Below are positions 1-5,248 of a DNA stretch of 9,966 nt, piece by piece. The first letter of the stretch is position 1; every line of letters starts with the position of its first letter. Source of the DNA: G039029935 sp039029935. GTDB taxonomy: Bacteria > Chloroflexota > Anaerolineae > Caldilineales > Caldilineaceae. Position numbers and translations under genes: made by a program. Under the pieces are notes generated by a model. That model was given only the letters and a program-made list of their open reading frames with translations. It searched no databases and was not told the origin of the DNA. Location of the stretch: the NCBI GenBank assembly GCA_039029935.1, contig JBCCFC010000420.1:1-9966 (forward strand), read 5' to 3'.

Positions 1-158
1 ATCACTGTAGGGTTATACAGCGTATGTTAACTTAAGGGGGTGATAGCCATCTATACAATAGTGTATCCGTTAATCTGTGAGAAGTACAGTAACCTATTAA
101 ACTATATATCTACATCATAAGAATAAAATTTGTGGGAAATCATGTCGGTTTTGAGCAG

Positions 159-176
159 GCTTAAAAATTTTTAAGC
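159..176. repeat. Perfect 18-bp palindrome
   Basis: GCTTAAAAATTTTTAAGC reads identically on both strands. It could be the AT-rich stem of a weak terminator for a gene left of the window, since T- and A-rich sequence follows, or a binding site for a dimeric regulator. The sequence alone does not decide. Confidence 0.5.
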
Positions 177-246
177 AATTTATAGGAGAAATAATTAATT
201 TTTTCGCAAGATTTCAAATATATCCCAAAATTTATTCACGTGATTG

Positions 247-274
247 TTTACAATAAGGCAGAGCAGATTATTTA
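247..274 (+). promoter_or_regulatory. Weak candidate promoter for the response regulator
   Basis: TTTACA (247-252) is a good -35 match. It is followed after 16 bases by TATTTA (269-274), a poor -10 with only the first three bases matching. It is the only spaced pair found between the 159-176 palindrome and the gene, and would give a leader of about 95 bases containing the 301-326 hairpin. Confidence 0.25.
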
Positions 275-300
275 AATTTGTGGAGATAGGAAGGTTCATT

Positions 301-326
301 CGGTTTTCGAGGAGGATTCTCGACCG
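301..326 (+). promoter_or_regulatory. Bulged stem-loop in the response regulator leader
   Basis: CGG (301-303) pairs with CCG (324-326), and TCGAG (307-311) pairs with CTCGA (319-323), leaving a 3-base bulge. The 7-base loop GAGGATT follows a purine run (GAGGAGG) that resembles a Shine-Dalgarno, but no start codon follows it at a usable distance. It lies about 50 bases before the ATG at 379. A role in mRNA stability or translation control is inferred from position only. Confidence 0.35.
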
Positions 327-362
327 ACACCACTTTTGCAATAATCTTACTCAGTTTTACTT

Positions 363-369
363 AGGAAGG
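363..369 (+). promoter_or_regulatory. Ribosome binding site fixing the start at 379
   Basis: AGGAAGG lies 9 bases before ATG 379. It supports this start over the in-frame TTG at 244, which would add 45 residues with no family counterpart. Confidence 0.75.
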
Positions 370-378
370 AAAATTACT

Positions 379-1128
379 ATGTCAAATCAACCTGCACAAG
401 AGAACAGTGTCGAACCCAAACGGATTTTGGTTGTGGACGATGCCGCAGATACACGGCTTATGCTCAATTTACGTTTACAGCGTGAAGGCTATATCGTCAC
501 CACGGCCAATGGAGGAGACGAGGCACTGGATATTGTCCAAAAAGAAGGGTTGCCACATTTGGTGGTCCTAGATATTATGATGCCCGGCAAGGATGGCTTT
601 GAGGTTGCCAATGAGTTGCGGCGTATGGGGGATATCCCTATTATCTTTTTGTCTGCACTCTCAGACACGGATACGAAGGTAGAGGGGTTAAATCGCTATG
701 CAGAGGACTATATTACAAAGCCATTTGCCTTTTCAGAGCTTTTGGCGCGTGTTCGTCGTGTCCTGTTACGTGTGGCATCAGACCATATCGTTGATCCAGA
801 GATTACGATTGACGAAAAGCTGCGCATCAATTTTGCACAACAATATGCCGTGATGTTGGGTGAAGACACGGAAACGAAGATTACCTTGACACCGACAGAG
901 ACAAGGCTTATGCACATCCTGTACAACAATCGTGGGCGTGTTCTTTCACCAGGGTTCTTATTGGCAAAAGCATGGGACCCAGTTCGGAAAGGAACCGTTG
1001 AGTCTTTGTGGGTCCATGTTCGTCGTCTCCGTAGTAAGATCGAGCCAGACCCAAACAATCCGCGCTACGTTGTGACCGTTCGTGGGCAAGGCTATTGTCT
1101 GCCACAACGAGATAATTTGAATGTATAA
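379..1128 (+). CDS. OmpR/PhoB-family two-component response regulator
   Basis: This 249-aa protein is a cytoplasmic DNA-binding regulator controlled by phosphorylation. The receiver domain covers about residues 14-130, with the acidic pair D20/D21, phosphoacceptor D65 in LVVLDIMMPGKDG, switch residue S92 and conserved K114 in the KPF motif. A winged-helix effector domain covers about 160-245, with the LTPTETRLMHIL entry, the recognition helix VESLWVHVRRLRSKI and the closing VVTVRGQGYCL wing. Length is usual for the family (about 220-250). No histidine kinase is in the window, so it is an orphan here or its kinase lies to the left. The start at 379 is chosen for the AGGAAGG ribosome site. Target genes cannot be inferred. 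The family call is firm; the specific orthologue is unknown. Confidence 0.93.
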   Translation: MSNQPAQENSVEPKRILVVDDAADTRLMLNLRLQREGYIVTTANGGDEALDIVQKEGLPHLVVLDIMMPGKDGFEVANELRRMGDIPIIFLSALSDTDTKVEGLNRYAEDYITKPFAFSELLARVRRVLLRVASDHIVDPEITIDEKLRINFAQQYAVMLGEDTETKITLTPTETRLMHILYNNRGRVLSPGFLLAKAWDPVRKGTVESLWVHVRRLRSKIEPDPNNPRYVVTVRGQGYCLPQRDNLNV

Positions 1129-1130
1129 TT

Positions 1131-1160
1131 TTGACGTTCCTCATAGTTTTGTGTTATAGA
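1131..1160 (+). promoter_or_regulatory. Candidate promoter downstream of the response regulator
   Basis: TTGACG (1131-1136, one mismatch to consensus) is followed after 18 bases by TATAGA (1155-1160), itself preceded by a TG as in extended -10 elements. If used, transcription would begin near 1167 and give rex a leader of about 320 bases. Confidence 0.35.
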
Positions 1161-1323
1161 TACGCTAGGATTGGCAATTTCGGATAAATGTGTGTAGACA
1201 GCCTATATCCCTTAAGACATCATGACGGGTATAATCCATACACATAGAGTCTAACACATCGGGTTATGAATAACTTATGAGGTGGCTTAACAGAACAAGA
1301 TCACGTGTTCAATCGTTATAATT

Positions 1324-1356
1324 AATGTCATTATAATGAATGTCATTATCATTCAT
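1324..1356. promoter_or_regulatory. Fur-box-like palindrome cluster upstream of rex
   Basis: Three overlapping symmetries are visible. TCATTATAATGA (1328-1339) is a perfect palindrome. AATGTCATTAT occurs directly repeated at 1324-1334 and 1339-1349. ATGAATG (1336-1342) is inverted as CATTCAT (1350-1356). Read on the minus strand, 1332-1350 matches the classical 19-bp Fur consensus GATAATGATAATCATTATC at 16 of 19 positions. A TATAAT hexamer (1332-1337) lies inside it, so a bound repressor could block a promoter, although only a poor -35 (TTCAAT, 1308-1313) is present. A Fur-family or other dimeric regulator site is inferred. Confidence 0.45.
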
Positions 1357-1403
1357 ACAGTCGTCATCACCATATGAGGACAAAATAACATCAATTCAAT
1401 TCG

Positions 1404-1428
1404 TTGTGCGAATTCCATAACCCGCACA
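1404..1428. promoter_or_regulatory. Inverted repeat, possible Rex or other operator
   Basis: TGTGCG (1405-1410) is inverted as CGCACA (1423-1428) across 12 bases. The left part, TTGTG-N7-CATAA (1404-1420), loosely resembles the TTGTGAA/TTCACAA arrangement of Rex operators. It has one wrong base and is one base short, so autoregulation by Rex is only a possibility. Confidence 0.25.
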
Positions 1429-1447
1429 CTCATTTACATATCGTGAC

Positions 1448-1487
1448 AAATTCTGTAATAAATTCTGGGTAAAATTCTGTAACAAAT
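1448..1487 (+). repeat. 12-bp tandem repeat abutting the rex start codon
   Basis: AAATTCTG begins at 1448, 1460 and 1472, giving three 12-bp units (the outer two nearly identical) plus a partial fourth (AAAT, 1484-1487). It ends 3 bases before the rex ATG and occupies the place where a Shine-Dalgarno would be expected; none is present. Confidence 0.7.
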
Positions 1488-1490
1488 ACT

Positions 1491-2303
1491 ATGATAAATC
1501 GTGATGAATTAGATATTTCAACTATAGATAGCGCGGCCGGTGACAATGCAACGTCTGGTGTTTCAATCTCAACAGTTCTGCCTTCTGTTCCAGAGCAGCT
1601 TACTGAAGCTAGCTCAAATGGCTCGAATGGGTCAAGTAGTGCTAAAACGGTACAGGCTGTTGAAAACATCATTCCAGACAGACCAGATATTCCAGATATC
1701 GTTATCAGCCGTTTGCCTGTCTATCTGCGTACATTGCGTCTATTAGGCAGTGAAGGCCAAGAGGTGACATCAAGCCAAGAGTTGGGCGAGCGGCTGGGGA
1801 TTAGCTCTGCCCAACTCCGCAAAGATTTGAGCCATTTTGGTGAATTTGGTAAACAAGGGACAGGCTATAATATCGTGTATCTGTGTCGGCAGCTAGAAAA
1901 AATTCTCAAAGTGGATGATGTATGGCCTGTGATTCTGGTGGGGGCAGGCTACTTAGGCCATGCACTTGCCAGCTATAATGGGTTTGAGGACAGAGGGTTT
2001 CGGATTGTGGCCGCTTTTGACAGCGATGTCAGCAAAGTGAATAGTCAACTTGGTCAAGTGCCAGTGTTGCATATCAGCACACTCAAACAGTATGTCGCGC
2101 AGCATCAATGTCAAATCGGTATCATGGCTGTTCCAGCCCCATCAGCGCAATTGGTTGCGGATACACTTGTTGAAGCAGGCATCAGCAGTATTTTGTCCTA
2201 TGCACCCATTAATCTCAATGTGCCAAAAAATGTTCGGATCGAGTACATCGATCCTGTCATCCACTTTCAGCACATGACTTATTATTTAGAAAAACCAAGT
2301 TAG
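1491..2303 (+). CDS. rex: Redox-sensing transcriptional repressor Rex
   Basis: Rex proteins repress fermentative and respiratory genes and are released from DNA when the NADH/NAD+ ratio rises. The winged-helix domain covers about residues 68-145, with VISRLPVYLRTLRLL and the recognition segment SSAQLRKDLSHFGEFGKQG. The Rossmann NAD(H) domain covers about 146-245, with GAGYLG (151-156) followed by HALA, and then the Rex-typical YAPINLNVP. The C-terminal helix about 255-266 fits the domain-swapped dimer helix. At 270 aa it is roughly 60 residues longer than usual: residues 1-65 are a Ser/Gly/Asn-rich, probably disordered extension. No ATG, GTG or TTG lies in frame between that extension and the conserved core, and a stop at 1470-1472 limits the upstream side, so the start at 1491 stands despite lacking a ribosome site. 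It converges on rsmG. Confidence 0.95.
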   Translation: MINRDELDISTIDSAAGDNATSGVSISTVLPSVPEQLTEASSNGSNGSSSAKTVQAVENIIPDRPDIPDIVISRLPVYLRTLRLLGSEGQEVTSSQELGERLGISSAQLRKDLSHFGEFGKQGTGYNIVYLCRQLEKILKVDDVWPVILVGAGYLGHALASYNGFEDRGFRIVAAFDSDVSKVNSQLGQVPVLHISTLKQYVAQHQCQIGIMAVPAPSAQLVADTLVEAGISSILSYAPINLNVPKNVRIEYIDPVIHFQHMTYYLEKPS

Positions 2304-2315
2304 CTACCAGTGAGC

Positions 2316-2390
2316 GGTATCCGGTAAGTCGGTATTCGGTAAGTCGGTATTCGGTAAGTCGGTATTCGGTAAGTCGGTATTCGGTGAAGC
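2316..2390 (+). repeat. 15-bp tandem array (left arm), five copies
   Basis: The unit GGTATTCGGTAAGTC runs from 2316 with a first copy carrying one substitution, three identical copies (2331-2375) and a degenerate fifth (2376-2390). Each 15-mer is itself an 8-mer GGTAAGTC plus a 7-mer GGTATTC. The array begins 12 bases after the rex stop codon. The reverse complement of its core, GACTTACC, closely resembles the unit of the array at 2401-2472. Confidence 0.93.
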
Positions 2391-2400
2391 TGGTGCCGAC

Positions 2401-2472
2401 CTACTGACCTACTGACCTACTGACCTACTGACCTACTGACCTACTGACTTACTGACTTACTGACCTACTCAC
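2401..2472 (+). repeat. 8-bp tandem array (right arm), nine copies, overlapping the rsmG stop
   Basis: CTACTGAC is repeated six times (2401-2448), then TTACTGAC twice (2449-2464), then a degenerate CTACTCAC (2465-2472). The last unit contains the rsmG stop codon (TGA on the minus strand, 2469-2471). On the minus strand the unit is GTCAGTAG/GTCAGTAA, an inverted relative of the GGTAAGTC core to the left. GGTAAGTCGGTA (for example 2368-2379) can pair in RNA with TACTGACTTACT (2442-2453) over 12 positions, two of them G-U. Confidence 0.93.
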
Positions 2473-3296
2473 CCGCCCAGTGGTTTCTTCCGCGCCAACC
2501 CCTGACCTCTTGGATACTTGGCGGGTGTCCGTTTATTTTTTGCAATTAAACAGACAGTTCGTTTTTCAGTCAAAGTCGGCACCTCGACAGGTGCAAACCG
2601 AGCTGTTTCGCCACCTAACACCGCAATTGCTTCTTGCGCCGCCACAAATTCATGTGCAGCATTTGCACCTTTATAGGCTACGACAAGACCTCCACGACGA
2701 CACAAGGGCAGTAAATATTCTACAAGCGTATTTAATGGTGCAACGGCACGCGCGGTTACAAGATCAAATTGGCCGCGATAGGCTGGTTGTCTTCCTAGCT
2801 CTTCAGCGCGTCCTTGAACAACCTGTACATGCTCTAAACCAAGCTGCTGGACGACTTCTTGTAAGAAACGAATTTTTTTGCCCGTGCCATCAATCAACGT
2901 CACCTTCAGCGAAGGCTCTACAATCTTCAACGGTATGCCCGGAAAGCCCGGTCCAGTTCCAACATCAACCAGATGCAGTGGCCGCTCAAGGGGAAACGGG
3001 ATCGCTAACTCATGGGTCCATAGGGGAATACTCACCAACGAATCGAGAAAATGTTTACTCTGAACGTCCTCATAGGTTGTAATCGAGGTTAGATTGATTC
3101 GTTTATTCCAGTCAGCAAGCAAATGATAGTATTGCTCAAATTGTATAATTTTCTGACTATTTAACTGAATATCTAAAATTTCACACCCTTCTCGAAGTAT
3201 AGACAATCGGTCGCTTTGTCCGCATCGTATATCTGAAGGGAGATTGCGAAACATATCCACTTTAGTTTCGGCATTGTGTTCAACATGGTTGCTCAT
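2469..3296 (-). CDS. rsmG: 16S rRNA (guanine-527-N7)-methyltransferase RsmG (GidB)
   Basis: RsmG methylates N7 of G527 (E. coli numbering) in the 530 loop of 16S rRNA using S-adenosylmethionine; its loss is a known route to low-level streptomycin resistance. Visible signatures are NLTSI and HFLDSL (about 68-87), the SAM motif LVDVGTGPGFPGIPLKI (109-125), LIDGTGKKIRFL (134-145), VTARAVAPL (180-188) and the basic TPAKYPRGQGLARKKPL tail. At 275 aa it is longer than E. coli GidB (about 207), with roughly 30 extra N-terminal residues and a longer C-terminus. AAGGAG (3308-3313 on the minus strand) lies 11 bases before ATG 3296; a later ATG at residue 15 is a possible alternative start. A TATAAT lies on the minus strand at 3335-3340, without a good -35. 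Its stop codon is inside a tandem repeat. Confidence 0.95.
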   Translation of the reverse strand: MSNHVEHNAETKVDMFRNLPSDIRCGQSDRLSILREGCEILDIQLNSQKIIQFEQYYHLLADWNKRINLTSITTYEDVQSKHFLDSLVSIPLWTHELAIPFPLERPLHLVDVGTGPGFPGIPLKIVEPSLKVTLIDGTGKKIRFLQEVVQQLGLEHVQVVQGRAEELGRQPAYRGQFDLVTARAVAPLNTLVEYLLPLCRRGGLVVAYKGANAAHEFVAAQEAIAVLGGETARFAPVEVPTLTEKRTVCLIAKNKRTPAKYPRGQGLARKKPLGG

Positions 3297-3382
3297 TGTG
3301 GCTGATTCTCCTTCTTGGAAGCAAGCTGCGATTGATTATATATATTTTCTTCTGTAAAATGATCCAAATGGATAAAAGTTAA

Positions 3383-3415
3383 CTGTTTGACAAAACAGAT
3401 AAATGTACATATAAT
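3383..3415 (+). promoter_or_regulatory. Perfect consensus promoter with a palindrome over the -35
   Basis: TTGACA (3387-3392), a 17-base spacer and TATAAT (3410-3415) match the sigma-70-type consensus exactly, predicting a start near 3422. CTGTTT (3383-3388) and AAACAG (3393-3398) form a perfect inverted repeat around the -35. This would suit an operator through which a repressor, perhaps the DtxR-type product of 3559, controls this promoter. The promoter call is strong; the operator is inferred. Confidence 0.8.
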
Positions 3416-3449
3416 ATATTGCACGATAAAATTTAGTGATCATAAGGTA

Positions 3450-3478
3450 TTGACAGTCGTGAAGGATGCGGCTATCTA
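3450..3478 (+). promoter_or_regulatory. Second, weaker promoter-like pair
   Basis: TTGACA (3450-3455) is perfect, but the hexamer 17 bases on, TATCTA (3473-3478), is a poor -10. It could be a secondary start for the DtxR-type gene. Confidence 0.25.
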
Positions 3479-3500
3479 TTCATCAGGACAATTCATCAGG
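3478..3500 (+). repeat. Short direct repeat in the DtxR-type gene leader
   Basis: ATTCATCAGG occurs at 3478-3487 and again at 3491-3500, a 13-base period, within the presumed leader of about 137 bases. Confidence 0.6.
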
Positions 3501-3558
3501 GTGCTGTGTAAATAATGGATTTATACATATTACGTTGATGAGAACCAGTTAAAATCTC

Positions 3559-4341
3559 ATGCAAACATTCTGTGGGTTAACAACGGATGGGATGCAGGAA
3601 TATCTTGCAACCATTTACCGTCTTAAACAAGACCTGTCGCAAGATGGGGAAAATTCGGGTATAGAGTCCCGTGATGTCAAAATTACCACACGTATTTTGG
3701 CCGAAAAAATGAATGTATCCTCACCTGCTGTCAGCAGTATGTTAAAACGACTGGAGACAATGGGTTTTATTGAACGATCTCATGGAAAAGGCATTACACT
3801 CTCTGAGCAGGGTAGGTTGCAGGCATTACGTATGATTCGTCGGCATCGGCTACTCGAGGTGTTTCTCATTGAGGTAATGGGGTTCACGTGGGATCAGGTT
3901 GACTCAGAGTCGCATCGCTTGGAACATGCCATCAGCAGTGCTTTTGAAGAACGAATGGATAAACTGTGTGGCTATCCCATATATTGCCCGCATGGTGACC
4001 CAATTCCACGACTTGATGGGACGATGCCACCGCATGAAACATTGATGCCGTTAACGCAGGTTAAGCCAGGGGCCAAGGTTATTTTGCGACGTGTAGGCAA
4101 TAAGGAACCACAGGTGCTACGCTACCTTGCACAATGCCATCTGCGCCCTGGCAATCGACTACGGCTGATTGAACACGCACCATTCAAAGGCCCTATCACC
4201 TTTGAGTTACTCAATCAAGAAACCACAGGGCAATCGGGTGATATGCAGCCAAATCATGCATATGAGCAGCGAGGGCACACACAAATGTTAGGTAGTGAAT
4301 TGGCTGATCAGCTTTTTGTGGCTATCACAGATAATGAATGA
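3559..4341 (+). CDS. DtxR/MntR-family metal-dependent transcriptional regulator
   Basis: Members bind Fe2+ or Mn2+ and then repress metal uptake genes. The 260-aa chain has an N-terminal helix (EYLATIYRL), a winged helix about 36-85 (ILAEKMNVSSPAVSSMLKRLETMGFIE), a dimerisation/metal domain about 86-150 (RRHRLLEVFL, then HRLEHAIS, then GYPIYCPHGDPIP) and an SH3/FeoA-like C-terminal domain about 163-255. Aligned by eye with DtxR and MntR, the likely ligands are E14, H96, E100, D115, H119, E122 and H123. H119 sits where DtxR has Cys102 and MntR has Glu99; D115 sits where DtxR has His98. The metal is therefore uncertain. A polar insertion of about 12 residues (around 27-40) precedes the HTH. The start is the first plausible ATG; its ribosome site is weak. 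Transcribed from 3387-3415, ending in the terminator at 4366. Confidence 0.9.
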   Translation: MQTFCGLTTDGMQEYLATIYRLKQDLSQDGENSGIESRDVKITTRILAEKMNVSSPAVSSMLKRLETMGFIERSHGKGITLSEQGRLQALRMIRRHRLLEVFLIEVMGFTWDQVDSESHRLEHAISSAFEERMDKLCGYPIYCPHGDPIPRLDGTMPPHETLMPLTQVKPGAKVILRRVGNKEPQVLRYLAQCHLRPGNRLRLIEHAPFKGPITFELLNQETTGQSGDMQPNHAYEQRGHTQMLGSELADQLFVAITDNE

Positions 4342-4365
4342 CCATAATATGAATGACCATAATAT
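4336..4365 (+). repeat. Perfect 15-bp tandem duplication across the stop codon
   Basis: GAATGACCATAATAT occurs twice back to back (4336-4350, 4351-4365). The first copy carries the TGA stop of the DtxR-type gene (4339-4341). Because 15 is a multiple of three, the second copy supplies another in-frame TGA at 4354-4356. Confidence 0.9.
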
Positions 4366-4405
4366 AAAAGAGGAATAAAGCATAACTTTATTCCTCTTTT
4401 TATTT
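4366..4405 (+). terminator. Strong intrinsic terminator of the DtxR-type gene
   Basis: AAAAGAGGAATAAAG (4366-4380), loop CATAA, and CTTTATTCCTCTTTT (4386-4400) form a perfect 15-bp stem that runs into TTTTTATTT. The A-run on the left gives a weaker U-tract on the other strand, so it may also back up termination of infA transcripts coming from the right. Confidence 0.92.
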
Positions 4406-4471
4406 CAAAAGACTTTAATTTGTATTTATTCAAGACCAATCCAGTCAAATTTGTAGGTTAAACCAAACCAT

Positions 4472-4487
4472 GCACATACAAATGTGC
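4472..4487. repeat. Small hairpin in the infA / DtxR-type gene intergenic region
   Basis: GCACAT and ATGTGC form a perfect 6-bp stem with a 4-base loop. No U-run follows on either strand. Its role is unknown. Apart from this, the terminator at 4366 and the hairpin at 4539, nothing else is seen in the 297-base gap. Confidence 0.4.
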
Positions 4488-4538
4488 GACACAAATTCGC
4501 TGGTCCTGGCTAATTTCCTGAGCATTATATTGACTCAG

Positions 4539-4573
4539 AAATCTACAAAAGGGCTTTCCTTGATTGTAGATTT
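4539..4573 (-). terminator. Stem-loop downstream of infA, probable terminator
   Basis: AAATCTACAA (4539-4548) and TTGTAGATTT (4564-4573) form a perfect 10-bp stem. The 15-base loop contains a further AAGG/CCTT pairing. It lies about 65 bases past the infA stop. No long U-tract follows on the minus strand, so termination is plausible but not certain. Confidence 0.45.
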
Positions 4574-4638
4574 TATCGTGTTTTGATGTGCTTTATGTTG
4601 GAAAGCATATCGGACGGCTTGATAAAAATCAATCGTTC

Positions 4639-4875
4639 CTAATTTTTATAGCGGAAAGTAATACGGCCTTTTTCTAAGTCATAAGGGCTCATCTCGACCT
4701 GCACCCTGTCACCTAAAAGAACACGGATATAGTTTTTACGCATTCGGCCAGAAAGATAGGTCAAAATTTCTTTTTTTGTGCCGTTGAAATCAACCTCAAC
4801 CTTAAACATTGTGTTGGGCAGAGCATCAATCACACGCCCATCAAACACCATTTTATCGTCGCTGTCTTTAGCCAT
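4639..4875 (-). CDS. infA: Translation initiation factor IF-1
   Basis: IF-1 is a single OB-fold (S1-like) protein that binds the ribosomal A site of the 30S subunit during initiation. The 78-aa chain contains the family core FDGRVIDALPNTMFKVEVD (residues 11-29) and SGRMRKNYIRVL-LGDRVQVEMSPYDLEKGRITFRYK (residues 42-77, hyphen added). It departs from the usual sequence in the strand before SGRMRK: KKEILTYL replaces the common VLAHI, and DFNGTK adds length to the preceding loop (family length is about 72). A GAGG lies only 4 bases before ATG 4875. It follows rpsU by 38 bases on the same strand. infA usually sits in the secY-rpmJ ribosomal cluster, so this copy may be relocated or a second paralogue. 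Confidence 0.93.
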   Translation of the reverse strand: MAKDSDDKMVFDGRVIDALPNTMFKVEVDFNGTKKEILTYLSGRMRKNYIRVLLGDRVQVEMSPYDLEKGRITFRYKN

Positions 4876-4913
4876 AAAACCTCAACTTCAAACAAGATAC
4901 AAATAGACACACG

Positions 4914-5108
4914 TTAGAATGAATCTTGACGAGTCATCCGGCGTGCCTTGCGGATTGCCTTCTGTTGTTTGATGCGACGAATTTCGCTTTTGGATGTAAA
5001 CCAACGTTTTTGGCGTACAATCGGCAAAATGCGCGCTTCAGCAACAGATTTCCGGAATCGTTTCAAGATGCTCTCTTGAGATTCCCCTGGACGTAATTCT
5101 ACACTCAT
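4914..5108 (-). CDS. rpsU: 30S ribosomal protein bS21
   Basis: bS21 is a small basic protein of the 30S platform near the 3' end of 16S rRNA and helps mRNA selection. The 64-aa chain has the expected RPGESQESILKRFRKSV start (6-22), the KRWFTSKSEIRR segment (34-45) and the basic KQQKAIRKARRM tail. A TGAGGT lies about 10 bases before ATG 5108, and the same TGAGGTTTT string precedes infA. It probably forms a two-gene operon with infA, 38 bases apart. A hairpin (5165-5205) lies upstream. Confidence 0.94.
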   Translation of the reverse strand: MSVELRPGESQESILKRFRKSVAEARILPIVRQKRWFTSKSEIRRIKQQKAIRKARRMTRQDSF

Positions 5109-5164
5109 ATCAAAAAAACCTCACTGTTATATGATAATACCAATATCATCATTAGAATAAATTT

Positions 5165-5205
5165 GTACATCTATCGTTTATGAATTGACCTTATGATAGA
5201 TGTAC
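5165..5205. repeat. Long inverted repeat between rpsA-like gene and rpsU
   Basis: GTACATCTATC (5165-5175) and GATAGATGTAC (5195-5205) form a perfect 11-bp stem with a 19-base loop. It could terminate the rpsA-like gene, whose stop lies 44 bases away, but no U-run follows on the minus strand. It could instead be an operator or leader structure for the rpsU-infA operon. The 140-base gap has no convincing promoter; TATTAT on the minus strand near rpsU is the best -10. Confidence 0.6.
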
Positions 5206-5248
5206 TTGCCAGACTATCTATGATTATGCGACCATTCAAATTGCAGAT

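Larger units (their letters stand above)
1..378. other. Non-coding leader region upstream of the response regulator
   Basis: No convincing gene is seen in this stretch. It is AT-rich and carries a small hairpin at 5-20 (CTGTA/TACAG), a perfect 18-bp palindrome at 159-176, a weak promoter-like pair near 247-274 and a bulged hairpin at 301-326. The response regulator frame stays open back to a TTG at 244. The intervening codons do not resemble a receiver N-terminus, and a strong Shine-Dalgarno directly precedes the ATG at 379, so this stretch is read as untranslated. Confidence 0.6.
1129..1490. other. Regulatory intergenic region between response regulator and rex
   Basis: No protein-coding frame is convincing over these 362 bases. 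It contains a promoter-like pair just past the response regulator stop, a compact cluster of palindromes near 1324-1356, a GTG/CAC-type inverted repeat at 1405-1428 and a 12-bp tandem repeat that runs up to the rex start codon. No clear intrinsic terminator for the response regulator gene is seen. Confidence 0.6.

Noticed and set aside
244..378. Upstream extension of the response regulator by 45 codons from a TTG
   Set aside because: The receiver domain starts shortly after ATG 379, which has a good ribosome site, and the extension has no family counterpart.
1201..1240. TATAAT at 1230-1235 as the main rex promoter
   Set aside because: No -35-like hexamer is found at 15-19 bases upstream.
2401..2472. 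CRISPR array
   Set aside because: Units are only 8 bp and contiguous with no spacers, so this is a simple tandem repeat.
2480..3082. 200-codon plus-strand frame opposite rsmG
   Set aside because: It is an antisense shadow of a clearly conserved gene, has no ribosome site and no recognisable domains.
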